Positions 7,700-16,680 of a stretch of DNA of 64,000 nt are shown here, one piece after another. The translations under genes and the position numbers were made by a program. The notes under the pieces are model-generated. The model saw only the letters and a program-made list of their open reading frames with translations. It did not search any database and was not told where the DNA came from. The DNA is from UBA7672 sp965279085 (GTDB lineage Bacteria; Pseudomonadota; Alphaproteobacteria; Caulobacterales; Hyphomonadaceae): contig OZ257149.1 of assembly GCA_965279085.1 (NCBI GenBank), positions 682,001-746,000 of the forward strand, written 5' to 3'. Position 1 is the stretch's first letter, and each line of letters opens with the position of its first letter.

Positions 7700-8689
7700 A
7701 TGATCCGCAGGACAATCGGGCGCGACGGCCCCAGCGTGAACGCCATCGGTCTTGGCTGCATGGGCATATCCTTCGCCTACGGCCCTGCGATGGAAGACGC
7801 AGACGCCGTTGCGCTGCTCCATCAGGCGCTCGACCTTGGCGTCGATCACTATGACACCGCTGAGATGTATGGCTTCGGAGACTCCGAGAAGAAGCTCGGC
7901 AAGGCCTTCAAGGACCGGCGCGACAAGGTGTTTCTCGCGACGAAATTCGGGCCGACGTATAACATCCAGACCGGCCAACGCTCCGGCGTGGACGGCTCGG
8001 CCGTGAATGCGAAGCGGGCGCTGGAACAGTCGCTCAACAACCTCCAGACCGACCATATCGACCTCTGGTATCTGCACCGCCGTGACTTCACGCGCCCGAT
8101 CGAAGAGACGGTCGGCGCGATGGCCGAGTTCGTGAAACAGGGAAAGGTGAAGCAGATCGGCCTTTCCGAAGTGACCGCCGAGACGCTGCGCGCGGCGAAC
8201 AAGGTTCACCCCATCGCTGCGCTGCAATCCGAGTTCTCGATCTTCACCCGGTTCATCGAGGAGGACGGCATTCTCGACGCCTGCAAGGAACTTGGCACGA
8301 CACTTGTCGCCTATTCGCCGCTGGGTCGCGGGATGCTGGCCGGCTGGTCGAAGGACTGGAAAGCGAAGGGTTGGGATTTCCGGTCCAGCATGGCCCCGCG
8401 CTTCTCCGGCGATGCGCTCGAGAACAACCTGGCGCTGGTGGAGGAGATCGCCCGCGTTGCGTCCGATCTCAACGCGACTGCCGGACAAGTGGCGCTCGCA
8501 TGGGCGATCCAGCGTGCGAACAACATCGTCACCATCCCCGGCACGACCAAGGTTGCGAACCTGAAGCAGAACCTGGGCGCGGCCGATGTGAAGCTAACGC
8601 CGGCCGCCCTCGCAAAGCTCGACTCGCTCGCTGCCAAGGTGAAAGGCGAGCGCTACGACGAAGCCGGCATGAAGGGCGTCAACGGCTAG
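7700..8689 (+). CDS. Aldo/keto reductase
   Basis: The 329-residue NADPH-dependent oxidoreductase has the full catalytic tetrad of the AKR superfamily: Asp52, Tyr57 (YDTAEMYG), Lys82 (FLATKFG) and His126 (DLWYLHRRD). The C-terminal AIQRANNIVTIPGTTKVANLKQN segment is the cofactor-binding loop. It resembles the YajO/AKR13-like group that reduces aldehydes. The ATG at 7700 has GAGG 5 nt upstream. The operator immediately before it suggests induction by a small molecule. SnoaL-like and MFS genes follow in the same direction. Confidence 0.92.
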   Translation: MIRRTIGRDGPSVNAIGLGCMGISFAYGPAMEDADAVALLHQALDLGVDHYDTAEMYGFGDSEKKLGKAFKDRRDKVFLATKFGPTYNIQTGQRSGVDGSAVNAKRALEQSLNNLQTDHIDLWYLHRRDFTRPIEETVGAMAEFVKQGKVKQIGLSEVTAETLRAANKVHPIAALQSEFSIFTRFIEEDGILDACKELGTTLVAYSPLGRGMLAGWSKDWKAKGWDFRSSMAPRFSGDALENNLALVEEIARVASDLNATAGQVALAWAIQRANNIVTIPGTTKVANLKQNLGAADVKLTPAALAKLDSLAAKVKGERYDEAGMKGVNG

Positions 8690-8746
8690 GCCGACCATCT
8701 ACGCAACCGAAACACAAGAACCGGCTCGCTGCCGAAAGGAGAACCC

Positions 8747-9145
8747 ATGCCTACCAACAAGGATATCGTCGCCGCCATCTTCGCAGAGACCGCGAAGGGC
8801 AACGGCCGGCCATACGTCGATGCGCTGGCCGAAGACGCAGTCTGGATCGCACGCGGCCACAACTCGTGGTCGGGAGTCTATCGCGGCAAGGAGAGCATCC
8901 TGCGCGACATCTTCGGCCACCTGCGCACGCGACTCGACGGCGCGAACACGTGCATCCCCACACGCATCCATGGCGACGGCGACTTCGTCATCGTGGAAGC
9001 GAAGGGGCAGAACCAGCTCAAGGACGGGCGGCGATACGACAACGAGTACTGTTTCGTCATCCGGATGCGCGACGGCAAGATGGCCGAGATAACCGAATAC
9101 CTCGACACTGAACTGGTGACCGATCGGCTGGGTCAGCGAATCTGA
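8747..9145 (+). CDS. SnoaL-like / NTF2-like family protein
   Basis: This 132-residue protein has the cone-shaped NTF2 pattern: an N-terminal helix, AEDAVWIARGHNSWSGVYRGKESI, then DFVIVEAKGQNQLKDGRRYDNEYCFVIRMRDGKMAEITEYLDT. Such proteins are ketosteroid-isomerase-like enzymes or binding proteins; the function cannot be set from sequence. AAAGGAGAACCC gives a strong ribosome-binding site. It lies 57 nt after the aldo/keto reductase and may be in its operon. Confidence 0.85.
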   Translation: MPTNKDIVAAIFAETAKGNGRPYVDALAEDAVWIARGHNSWSGVYRGKESILRDIFGHLRTRLDGANTCIPTRIHGDGDFVIVEAKGQNQLKDGRRYDNEYCFVIRMRDGKMAEITEYLDTELVTDRLGQRI

Positions 9146-9306
9146 ACAACCGGTCGGTACGTCGCGGATTACATGGAGCGCCACGCGTGCGGCGCGCTGC
9201 GCCGCAGCATGACATTCGAATGAGCGGTACGGAATCGCGCTTGGCTTCACCGCCTTCTGCTGCATAGTCCCCGTCAGCGCCCGAAGAGGCGCGCCGGGAG
9301 AACTGC

Positions 9307-10746
9307 ATGACCGACGCGACCATGGGCGACGTCCCTCCGTCTGCTGCTCCGGCCGCACAGTCAGCGCCACAACCGATGTCCTATCGGCGCTACGCCCTCG
9401 CTCTCCTCGTCGCGATATACACGATCAACTTCCTTGACCGGCAGGTGGTCACGCTGCTGATCGAGCCGATCAAGAAGGACTTGCAGCTGACCGACTTTGA
9501 AGTCGGCGCAATGGGCGGGCTGTGGTTCGCCCTGCTCTATACCATCCTCGGCATCCCCATCGCGCGCTACGCTGACAAGGGCGACCGTCCACTCATTCTC
9601 ACCGTCTCGCTGGCGATCTGGAGCGGCTTCACCGTCATCGCCGGATTCGCGGTCAACTTCCTCATGCTCGCGATCAGCCGCATGGGCGTCGGCATCGGCG
9701 AGGCAGGCTGCACGCCCACCGCCCATTCGTTGATCTCCGACTATTTCCCGAAAGAGTCTCGCGCCCGCGCGCTGGCGATCTATTCGATGGGCATCTCCAT
9801 CGGATCGCTGCTCGGCATGGCGCTGGGCGGGATCATCGCGGGCTCGTGGGGCTGGCGTGCCGCCTTCTTCATCGCCGGAGCGCCTGGGCTCATCCTCGCG
9901 GTCGTGTCGATTTTCACGCTCATCGAACCGCGCCGCGCAGCCAAGGGCGCGCCCATCACGCGGCCATCGACCTATTTCCCGGTGTCGCAGGTGCTGAAGG
10001 TGCTCGGCAGCAAGCCCACCTTCTGGTTCTTCGCGTTAGGAGCGGCCTTCGCGGCCACTGTCTCCTACGCTCACTCCTTCTATCTCACCTCCTTCTTCCT
10101 GCGGAACTACTTCCCGGAGGTCACTGCGGCCTCGTCCGGCATCGGGATGACCCAGCTTGGCTATCTGGGCTTGTTCATGGGCCTCGCCGCCGGCATTGGC
10201 GGCGTCATCGGCTCATGGCTGGGCGGATGGTGGTGCGACAAGTTCGGGCCGAAGGATCTCCGCCACTTCGTGCTGCTGCCGCTTGTTTTCCCGTTCATCG
10301 GCCTGCCGGTGTTCTGGTACCTCGTGTCGATCAACAACATCTGGCTCGCCATGGTGTTGCTGATCATTCCGAACATTGGCGTCGCGATCTGGTACGGACC
10401 GGTCTATGGCGGCGTCCCCGGACTGGTGCCGCCAGCAATGCGCGCGACGGCGGCGGCCGTACTGCTGTTCGTCATCAACCTCATCGGACTCGGCGGCGGC
10501 CCGATGCTGTTCGGCATGCTCTCCGACTCTCTCGCCAACCAGCAGCTGGCCGGGCAGTTCGATGGCGCGACAGCGCTCGATGCGCGCTATTGCTCGAGCG
10601 CAGCGGGACAGGCGATCGCTGTCTGCAATATGGCGCTCGCCAAGGGTCTCAAGGATGCGATCTATCTATCGACCGCGGTCCACGCGCTCAGCTTCCTGTG
10701 CTTCCTCGCCAGCGTCTTCACGATCCGCAAGGACATGGAAAGCTAG
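9307..10746 (+). CDS. MFS transporter, spinster-like
   Basis: A 479-residue protein with about 12 hydrophobic helices. Features of the spinster-like branch of the major facilitator superfamily are the first helix NFLDRQVVTLLIEPIKKDLQLTDFEVG, the loop motif ARYADKGDR (motif A variant), and GIGEAGCTPTAHSLISDYFPKESRARAL. Substrates in bacterial relatives are not well defined (lipids, drugs or aromatic acids are suggested). CGGGAGAACTGC precedes the ATG. It is a single gene, with a convergent lipoprotein gene 3 nt downstream. Confidence 0.92.
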   Translation: MTDATMGDVPPSAAPAAQSAPQPMSYRRYALALLVAIYTINFLDRQVVTLLIEPIKKDLQLTDFEVGAMGGLWFALLYTILGIPIARYADKGDRPLILTVSLAIWSGFTVIAGFAVNFLMLAISRMGVGIGEAGCTPTAHSLISDYFPKESRARALAIYSMGISIGSLLGMALGGIIAGSWGWRAAFFIAGAPGLILAVVSIFTLIEPRRAAKGAPITRPSTYFPVSQVLKVLGSKPTFWFFALGAAFAATVSYAHSFYLTSFFLRNYFPEVTAASSGIGMTQLGYLGLFMGLAAGIGGVIGSWLGGWWCDKFGPKDLRHFVLLPLVFPFIGLPVFWYLVSINNIWLAMVLLIIPNIGVAIWYGPVYGGVPGLVPPAMRATAAAVLLFVINLIGLGGGPMLFGMLSDSLANQQLAGQFDGATALDARYCSSAAGQAIAVCNMALAKGLKDAIYLSTAVHALSFLCFLASVFTIRKDMES

Positions 10747-10749
10747 TCG

Positions 10750-11007
10750 TCAGCTTCCGCTACCGACCTTGCTGATACAGAGATTGTATTCGCGCTCGGT
10801 CAGCGCCCGCAGTTCCGGCGTCATCGCGGCGAGCTTCTCCGGCAGGTAGTTGGTAACCTCCGCGCACTCATTCTTTGCCCCGCTCTTCAGGGCTGCGTTC
10901 GCATCATCGGCAGCCGCTGCCGGCGCGGCCGAGGTGGCTGGCGCTTCGTCACAGGCGGCGAGCCAAGCGGATGCGAGCAGCGCGACGGCAGTCAGGGCGA
11001 AGCGCAT
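10750..11007 (-). CDS. Small lipoprotein
   Basis: An 85-residue product with a lipoprotein signal (WLAAC, Cys19). The mature part is Ala-rich, followed by a helical region with two cysteines (NECAEV and YNLCISK) that could be disulfide-bonded. No family is recognised. The ATG at 11007 is used because it gives a normal signal peptide; upstream starts would bury it. Confidence 0.72.
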   Translation of the reverse strand: MRFALTAVALLASAWLAACDEAPATSAAPAAAADDANAALKSGAKNECAEVTNYLPEKLAAMTPELRALTEREYNLCISKVGSGS

Positions 11008-11115
11008 GGCGGGATCCTGTGTGGCGGGTTCGATTCGCGTGCAGCGTGACAGGCGATAGAGCCTCGTCAATCCGCCGCCCTTGATCGCATCGCCCCGCGC
11101 CTCCACGTTGTGGCC

Positions 11116-11904
11116 ATGCTGCCAGCGATCTTCGTTTCCCACGGCTCCCCCATGCTCGCCATCGAGCAGGCGGAGGCGCGTGACTTTCTGAAATCTCTGC
11201 CGGACCTGCTACCTGAGCGGCCGAAAGCCATCCTGATGGTGTCCGCGCACTGGGAGCGCCTGCGCCCGACAGTGAACGCGCCAGCGGTCAACGAGACCAT
11301 CCATGATTTCGGTGGCTTCCCACCCGCGCTCTATCAGCTGACCTATCCCGCGCCGCCATCGGCGGATCTGGCGCGGCGCGCTGCCGAACTGCTGACCGCC
11401 GGCGGCCTGCCCACCGACATCGACCAGCGCCGCGGCCTAGATCACGGCGCGTGGGTGCCGCTGATGGTTGCCTGGCCCGCAGCGGAGCTTCCGGTCGTAC
11501 AGCTTTCAGTCCAGACGCGGCTGGGGCCCGCTCACCACTACCAGCTCGGGCAACTTCTCGCGCCGTTGCGCGATGAAGGCGTACTGATCGTCGGATCGGG
11601 TAGCTTTACGCACGACCTCGCCAGCTTCCGCACATCAGGCGGCCGGATCGATGCTCCGGAACCGGACTGGGTCCATGCGTTCGCGGAGTGGATGGCGTCC
11701 GCTCTCAAGGAGGGACGAGTCGACGACTTGCTTAACTATCGCGCACTCGCCCCGGAGGCGGCGCACAATCATCCGACGGAAGAGCACCTCCTGCCGCTTT
11801 ACGTTGCGCTGGGCGCGGGGCCTGACGCAGTGCGGCATCTGCATCAGTCCACCACCTACGGCATCCTGCGCATGGATGCGTTCGCCTTCGGCGCGACCGC
11901 CTGA
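11116..11904 (+). CDS. Class III extradiol dioxygenase, DODA/YgiD type
   Basis: This 262-residue protein matches the DOPA-dioxygenase-like branch of LigB extradiol dioxygenases. Likely metal ligands are His9 (SHGSP) and His45 (VSAHWE), with DHGAWVPL and SFTHDL supplying further active-site histidines; TTYGILRMDAF is the typical end. Family members cleave catechol rings next to the hydroxyl pair, and some prefer zinc or are of uncertain substrate. I prefer the ATG at 11116 to a GTG at 11110; neither has a clear SD. It is divergent from the small lipoprotein. Confidence 0.88.
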   Translation: MLPAIFVSHGSPMLAIEQAEARDFLKSLPDLLPERPKAILMVSAHWERLRPTVNAPAVNETIHDFGGFPPALYQLTYPAPPSADLARRAAELLTAGGLPTDIDQRRGLDHGAWVPLMVAWPAAELPVVQLSVQTRLGPAHHYQLGQLLAPLRDEGVLIVGSGSFTHDLASFRTSGGRIDAPEPDWVHAFAEWMASALKEGRVDDLLNYRALAPEAAHNHPTEEHLLPLYVALGAGPDAVRHLHQSTTYGILRMDAFAFGATA

Positions 11905-12020
11905 TCGTCACAAATCCGCCAGCCTTCACGGCCTCCCTGTTGCTGGACGCAATGTTGCGCTAGTTCAACAACTCAGGACCGGAAATATCCGGCAACAGTG
12001 ATTGGCCATAGGCAGGAAAC

Positions 12021-12860
12021 ATGACGACGCTCGCCGCTTCACGCCCCTCGATCCTTCGCCGCGCCGCCGTTGCGCTCGCGGCAGCCGCCACCGCCTTCCT
12101 CGCATCGTGCGAAACCATGGGCGCCTCGGATTCCAACCCGCCGGGACCGGCAATCGGGCTTTATGAGCTTCGCACGTACACGGCCGCTCCGGGCAAGCTG
12201 GCTGCGCTCGATGCGCGCTTCCGCGATCACACCATCGCGCTCTTCCAAAAGCACGGCATGACGCCGATCGGCTTCTTCCACGTCGTTCCGCAGGCGGGTC
12301 AGCCGCTCGACAACCGGCTCATCTACGTGATGGGTTACAAGGATCGTGCTGCGCGCGACGCCGCCTGGACCGCGTTCGCCAATGACCCGGAGTGGAAGCA
12401 GGTCTACGCCGACAGTCAGAAGGACGGCTCCCTGACAACACAGGGTGGCATCCAGAACGTGTTCCTCAGCCCCTCCGATTATTCGCCGAAACTGAACCTC
12501 ACGCCTTCCGCCACACCGCGCCATTTCGAACTGCGGACCTACACCGTGATGCCCGGTCGCCTCGAAGACCTGCACACCCGCTTCCGCGACCACACACTGC
12601 GCATCTTCGCCAAGCACGGCATGACCAACTACCTGTACTGGCGCCCCGTCGCCGACCAGCCGGCGATGACCGACAAGATGGTTTATCTGCTCGCCTTCCC
12701 GAACCAGGACGCGCGCAACAAGGCGTGGTCCGCTTTCGGGGCTGACCCTGAATGGCAGAAGGTCTCCGCCGACAGCCAGAAGACCGGCCCGATGCTGGCT
12801 ACGCCAGGCGGCGTCGTGTCGATCCAGCTGACCCCGACGGACTACTCGCCGTTGCGCTAG
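12021..12860 (+). CDS. Tandem NIPSNAP-domain lipoprotein
   Basis: A 279-residue protein with a twin-Arg-containing signal ending in a lipobox (LASC, Cys30). Two NIPSNAP repeats follow: YELRTYTAAPGKLAALDARF and FELRTYTVMPGRLEDLHTRF, each with a KHGM turn and an NDPEW/ADPEWQ-type ending. The repeats are about 100 residues apart and clearly homologous. NIPSNAP proteins are ferredoxin-like dimeric-barrel proteins of unclear biochemical role. An envelope location is unusual enough to note. A strong terminator follows. Confidence 0.85.
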   Translation: MTTLAASRPSILRRAAVALAAAATAFLASCETMGASDSNPPGPAIGLYELRTYTAAPGKLAALDARFRDHTIALFQKHGMTPIGFFHVVPQAGQPLDNRLIYVMGYKDRAARDAAWTAFANDPEWKQVYADSQKDGSLTTQGGIQNVFLSPSDYSPKLNLTPSATPRHFELRTYTVMPGRLEDLHTRFRDHTLRIFAKHGMTNYLYWRPVADQPAMTDKMVYLLAFPNQDARNKAWSAFGADPEWQKVSADSQKTGPMLATPGGVVSIQLTPTDYSPLR

Positions 12861-12890
12861 GTGACGAAACTAACCCTGAATCACCTGACC

Positions 12891-12923
12891 AGCGCCGGGA
12901 CGAGAAAACGTCCCGGCGCTTTT
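12891..12923 (+). terminator. Rho-independent terminator
   Basis: A 12-bp perfect stem (AGCGCCGGGACG with CGTCCCGGCGCT, loop AGAAAA) is followed by TTTT. It ends the NIPSNAP transcript. Confidence 0.85.
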
Positions 12924-12967
12924 CCGTTAAGCGCAGCGTTCGCCCCTTTTTGGCGCCCTCTCTGCAT

Positions 12968-12988
12968 ATAAGTGCTTGTAACACTTAT
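12968..12988 (+). promoter_or_regulatory. Palindromic operator candidate before the acyltransferase
   Basis: ATAAGTG-N7-CACTTAT is a perfect 7-bp inverted repeat ending 12 nt before the acyltransferase ATG, placed to block transcription or early elongation. The cognate regulator is unknown. Confidence 0.45.
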
Positions 12989-13000
12989 TGTGGGCGAAAA

Positions 13001-14194
13001 ATGGATCGACAGGCATCTGGGACCCCGGTCCGCCCGGCGGTAACCATCTCCGACCAGCTGACGATAATAGGCAGCCACGCGCATGGATTCCATCTGATGC
13101 GCATCGGCCTCGCTATTGCGATCGTGCTCTATCATACGGTCATCACCAGCGATGGCGGGTACTGGGACATGCGCTACTGGACCGGGGATTTCCGCGGTCT
13201 GCTTTCGACCCTACTACCGATATTCTTTGCGCTGAGCGGCTTCCTGGTTGCGGGCAGCCTGGAACGTACGCCAAAACTCTCTCAATTCCTGACCCTTCGC
13301 GTCATCAGGCTCGTGCCGGCGCTGGGCGTTGAGATCCTGCTGTGTGCGTTGATCCTCGGTCCGCTGGTCACGACCCTCCCGCTGCAGGAATACTTCACTG
13401 ACCCGGAATTCTTCGCGTATTTCCGGAACATCATCGGGGATATTCATTACGAACTTCCAGGGGTATTCGAGCACACGCCATTTCCCCGTACCGTGAACGG
13501 ATCGCTCTGGACGGTGCCGCTTGAGCTTCAGGCATACGGCCTGCTCTCGCTTCTACTCCTCCTTGGTCTGACAAAGCGCCGCTGGACAATGCTCGTCATT
13601 CTCGGCGCGATATGCCTGCTCGAGCCTGTATGGCGGCTGTCGATGGAGCCGAGCAACACCATTGGACCGCCCAGAGCTTGGTTCCTCATCACGTGCTTCT
13701 TCTGCGGAATGCTGGTCTACAAGTTCCGGGAGAAAATCGCCTTCAACTACTGGCTGGCCGGCGCGGCATTCGTGGGCGCCGTTGTGTGCTTCAACTCCTA
13801 CGAGACCATGTTCTGGGGCGCGCCGCTCATCACCTACGCCACCATCGTATTCGGCCTCGTGAACATCCCGAAAATCCCGATCGTCAGCAACGGTGACTAC
13901 TCGTACGGCCTGTACGTCTTTGCCTTCCCGATCCAGCAGCTGTTCGCTTTCTGGTTTCCGGACGTACGCGAATGGTACTGGAATGCCGCTTTCACGCTTA
14001 CCTTTGGTTTCGCGTACGCTGCCTTCTCCTGGCATTTCATCGAGAACCGCGTGCTGAAACAGAAGAAAGCCATTCTCCGTTGGGTCGAAGGCGTAATGGA
14101 AGCGATCCAGAGACGTTTCACCCGACCGTTGGCGGCGGCGTTCCACGCGCTCTTGCGCGGCCGGCCCGGCAAAAGGTCCGAAGACGCCCCATAA
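13001..14194 (+). CDS. Acyltransferase 3 family membrane protein
   Basis: A 397-residue polytopic protein with about 10 hydrophobic helices. It fits the acyltransferase-3 (OafA/ExoZ-like) family: HLMRIGLAIAIVLYHTV (catalytic-type His in the first helix), ALSGFLVAGSLERT, FLTLRVIRLVPAL, and SLWTVPLELQAY. These enzymes O-acetylate or O-acylate surface polysaccharides or lipids across the inner membrane. No glycan cluster is nearby, so the target is unknown. The start at 13001 is the first ATG after the terminator; its SD is weak. Confidence 0.88.
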   Translation: MDRQASGTPVRPAVTISDQLTIIGSHAHGFHLMRIGLAIAIVLYHTVITSDGGYWDMRYWTGDFRGLLSTLLPIFFALSGFLVAGSLERTPKLSQFLTLRVIRLVPALGVEILLCALILGPLVTTLPLQEYFTDPEFFAYFRNIIGDIHYELPGVFEHTPFPRTVNGSLWTVPLELQAYGLLSLLLLLGLTKRRWTMLVILGAICLLEPVWRLSMEPSNTIGPPRAWFLITCFFCGMLVYKFREKIAFNYWLAGAAFVGAVVCFNSYETMFWGAPLITYATIVFGLVNIPKIPIVSNGDYSYGLYVFAFPIQQLFAFWFPDVREWYWNAAFTLTFGFAYAAFSWHFIENRVLKQKKAILRWVEGVMEAIQRRFTRPLAAAFHALLRGRPGKRSEDAP

Positions 14195-14235
14195 ATCTAG
14201 CGATCACGGGCTTTCCCGATGCGACAAGGCGGGTC

Positions 14236-14264
14236 TTGCATATTGTTGCAAATGCAACTACATA
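14236..14264 (+). promoter_or_regulatory. Pirin promoter with operator in the spacer
   Basis: TTGCAT (14236-14241) and TACATA (14259-14264) are separated by exactly 17 nt. Within the spacer lies the perfect palindrome GTTGCA-AA-TGCAAC (14245-14258). That placement is typical of repression by a small dimeric regulator, perhaps MarR type. Confidence 0.6.
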
Positions 14265-14298
14265 TCCGCCAACAGCAATTCGAACCGGGAGATCCCCA

Positions 14299-14997
14299 AT
14301 GATCGAAGTCCGGCCTTTCAATACCCTCGGCGGCGCCAACCACGGTTGGCTCGACGCCCATCACCACTTTTCGTTCGCGGAATACTACAATCCCAAGCGC
14401 ATGAGCTGGGGCCGCCTCCGCGTCTGGAACGATGACCTGATCGCGCCGAAGTCCGGCTTTCCGCCGCACCCGCACCGCGACATGGAGATCATCACCTACG
14501 TCCGCACGGGCGCCATCACCCACAAGGATTCGATGGGCAATGAAGGCCGCACCGCCGCGGGCGACGTGCAGGTCATGTCCGCCGGCACGGGCGTCCGCCA
14601 CGCCGAGTACAACCTTGAGGACGAGAACACGACGCTCTTCCAGATCTGGATCGAGCCCGATCGTGGCGGCGGACAGCCGGGCTGGGGCGCGAAGCAGTTC
14701 CCCAAGACCGACCGCTCCGGCGCCTGGTCCATCCTCGCCTCCGGCAAGGGCGATGACGGCGCGCTTTCGATCCGGGCCGACGCCCGTGTCGCGGGCGTCA
14801 CGCTGGAAGCCGGCCAGGAACTTTCGTGGGAAACCGAACCCCACCGCCACGTCTACGCCGTGCCGGCCACGGGCATCATCGAAGTTGACGGCCAGCGCGT
14901 GAACGCCCGCGATGGCGTCGCCTTCACCGGCGGCTCAAAGGTGACTTTCAAGGCGATCAACGGTCCCGCCGAGATCGTGCTCACCGACACGCTATAA
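14299..14997 (+). CDS. Pirin family protein (bicupin)
   Basis: A 232-residue two-domain cupin. The N-terminal metal ligands of pirins are all present: His57 and His59 (PHPHRDME), His101 and Glu103 (RHAEYN). The second cupin ends FTGGSKVTFKA. Bacterial pirins include quercetinases and redox-sensing regulators; which applies here is not known. GGGAG lies 6-7 nt before the ATG. The gene stands alone, with the operator described above. Confidence 0.92.
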   Translation: MIEVRPFNTLGGANHGWLDAHHHFSFAEYYNPKRMSWGRLRVWNDDLIAPKSGFPPHPHRDMEIITYVRTGAITHKDSMGNEGRTAAGDVQVMSAGTGVRHAEYNLEDENTTLFQIWIEPDRGGGQPGWGAKQFPKTDRSGAWSILASGKGDDGALSIRADARVAGVTLEAGQELSWETEPHRHVYAVPATGIIEVDGQRVNARDGVAFTGGSKVTFKAINGPAEIVLTDTL

Positions 14998-15094
14998 CCC
15001 GCCGAACGGCGCCTGCCGTGTTCAGTTCCGGCCCGACCTGATATAGCTTGCGCTGCGCCGGGTCGGGCCGGTTTCATTTCGGACGGGATAGCCA

Positions 15095-15322
15095 ATGCGC
15101 AAAGCCATTGTTCTTGCCGGGATTATCGGCGCGGCCCCGCTGTTGTCAGGTTGCATCATCGCCGACGCGGCCGGCGCGGTCGTGGGCGTCACCGGCGCTG
15201 TGGTCGGCGGCGCGGTCGATCTCGTCACCACCGACGAGGATGAACGCCAGTCGCAGGACATCGAGCGACTCAAGAAGGAAAACGAGGAACTGCGCCGCCA
15301 GCAGGGTCAAAAACCCCAATAG
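15095..15322 (+). CDS. Small lipoprotein with coiled-coil tail
   Basis: A 75-residue product: lipoprotein signal with lipobox LSGC (Cys20), a Gly/Ala/Val-rich segment with GAVVGVTGAVVGGAV that could insert in or lie along a membrane, then a charged coiled coil (DIERLKKENEELRRQQ). It resembles small alphaproteobacterial lipoproteins with a glycine-zipper-like region. Function unknown. GGACGGGATAGCC precedes the ATG. Confidence 0.75.
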   Translation: MRKAIVLAGIIGAAPLLSGCIIADAAGAVVGVTGAVVGGAVDLVTTDEDERQSQDIERLKKENEELRRQQGQKPQ

Positions 15323-15451
15323 TTGGCTCAGTCTGGACCTTTAACCGGCCTCCTGTTCATCCCACCTTCATGCTAGACTTGCTCAAAGTCATGCACCCGG
15401 CCTGTCGTCCCGGCTGCACAATGACTTGAACGTTTTTCAGGAAACAGACCC

Positions 15452-15931
15452 ATGCGCATCACGACTGTCGCGATTTCCGCCCTTGCCACCCTGCTGATGG
15501 CGGCCCCCGCCCTCGCCGTCACGGTCGAGGCCCGCGTCTCCACGGAATTCCAGGAGAAGCTCGCCGACGATTTCGGCGTGCGTGAAGGCAAGATCCTCAC
15601 CGACACCCTTACAAGCAAGGTCGAGAAGACCTTCGCCGAGCGCGGCGTGAATGCAGAGCGCGTCGTCCTCACCATCGAAGACGCCAAACCGAACCGCCCG
15701 ACGATGGGGCAGGTCTCGAACAAGCCCGGCCTCGATCCGATCCGCTCGATCAGCGTCGGCGGCGCCCACGTCACCGGCATCGCCTACGACGCCTCGGGCA
15801 AGGAGATCGGGAAGTTCGATTATGACTGGTACGAGTCGGACATCACCAACGTGATCGCGGCCACCACCTGGAGCGACGCGCGAACGAGCTTCGACCGCTT
15901 CGCCCGCCGCTTCGCGGACGAGCTCTCTTAG
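15452..15931 (+). CDS. Exported protein of unknown function
   Basis: A 159-residue product with a signal peptide ending APALA (cleavage near 22). The mature part has no cysteine and is a mix of strands and helices: VEARVSTEFQEKLADDFGVREG, ERVVLTIEDAKPNRPTMGQ, ISVGGAHVTGIAYDASG, WSDARTSFDRFARRFADEL. Probably periplasmic; no family recognised. It has its own terminator and lies 129 nt after the small lipoprotein. Confidence 0.75.
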   Translation: MRITTVAISALATLLMAAPALAVTVEARVSTEFQEKLADDFGVREGKILTDTLTSKVEKTFAERGVNAERVVLTIEDAKPNRPTMGQVSNKPGLDPIRSISVGGAHVTGIAYDASGKEIGKFDYDWYESDITNVIAATTWSDARTSFDRFARRFADELS

Positions 15932-15956
15932 CCTCAGACCTGTCCTGACAACGGAA

Positions 15957-15988
15957 CGCCGCCCCAACCGGGGCGGCGTTTTTGTTTT
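15957..15988 (+). terminator. Strong rho-independent terminator
   Basis: A perfect 9-bp stem (CGCCGCCCC with GGGGCGGCG, loop AACC) is followed by TTTTTGTTTT. It ends the exported-protein gene. Confidence 0.92.
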
Positions 15989-16047
15989 AAAAACTGCGCG
16001 CTTCCGGGGATGGTGGACTCTCACATCCGCGTCCCCCGGGCGAAAGC

Positions 16048-16680
16048 TCACGGAATGCCCGTCACTTTGTGCGTCTGCAGGCTGAGCCGCCATTGCGGGT
16101 GCGCCAGACAATACGCAATGCATGCTGCGGTATTCGCTTCACGCGCCGGCCCATCCATCGGCTGCAGGAAGAAATTGCGGAAGCCAAGCGCGGCGAACTT
16201 TTCCGGGGGCGCATCGGCCTGCGGATACACCAGCTTCAACTCGTCGCCGGTCAGCTGCTTCAGCTCCGCCGTTGACTTTGGCGAAACACAAACCCAGTCG
16301 AGCGATGGCGGCGCGGCGATCGTGCCATTCGTCTCGACAGCCACCTCGAAGCCCCCGGCATGCAGCGCTGCGATCAGTTCTTCATCCAGCTGAAGCAACG
16401 GCTCGCCGCCAGTACAGACGACATAGGGCTTACCGCTGCCGCCCTTCCACCGCGCCGCTACATGCGCCGCGACATCGTCCGCCGTTGCGAACTTGCCGCC
16501 GCCATCGCCATCTGTACCGACAAAATCCGTATCGCAGAACGTGCAGACTGCCTTCGCGCGATCCCGCTCCAGCCCGCTCCACAGATTGCATCCCGCGAAG
16601 CGCAGGAACACGGCGGCGCGGCCCGTCTGCGCGCCCTCACCCTGCAGCGTGTAGAAGCATTCCTTGACCGAATAGGTCAC
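16048..16680 (-). CDS. queE: 7-carboxy-7-deazaguanine synthase
   Basis: QueE is a radical SAM enzyme that contracts 6-carboxytetrahydropterin to 7-carboxy-7-deazaguanine on the way to queuosine. The 210-residue product has the divergent cluster motif of the QueE subgroup, C31-x14-C46-x2-C49 (in CNLWSGLERDRAKAVCTFC), the SAM-binding TGGEPLLQ and the ETNG strand. It starts at a GTG that overlaps the queC stop in GTGA, so the two are translationally coupled. QueD and QueF are not in the window. Confidence 0.95.
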   Translation of the reverse strand: MTYSVKECFYTLQGEGAQTGRAAVFLRFAGCNLWSGLERDRAKAVCTFCDTDFVGTDGDGGGKFATADDVAAHVAARWKGGSGKPYVVCTGGEPLLQLDEELIAALHAGGFEVAVETNGTIAAPPSLDWVCVSPKSTAELKQLTGDELKLVYPQADAPPEKFAALGFRNFFLQPMDGPAREANTAACIAYCLAHPQWRLSLQTHKVTGIP

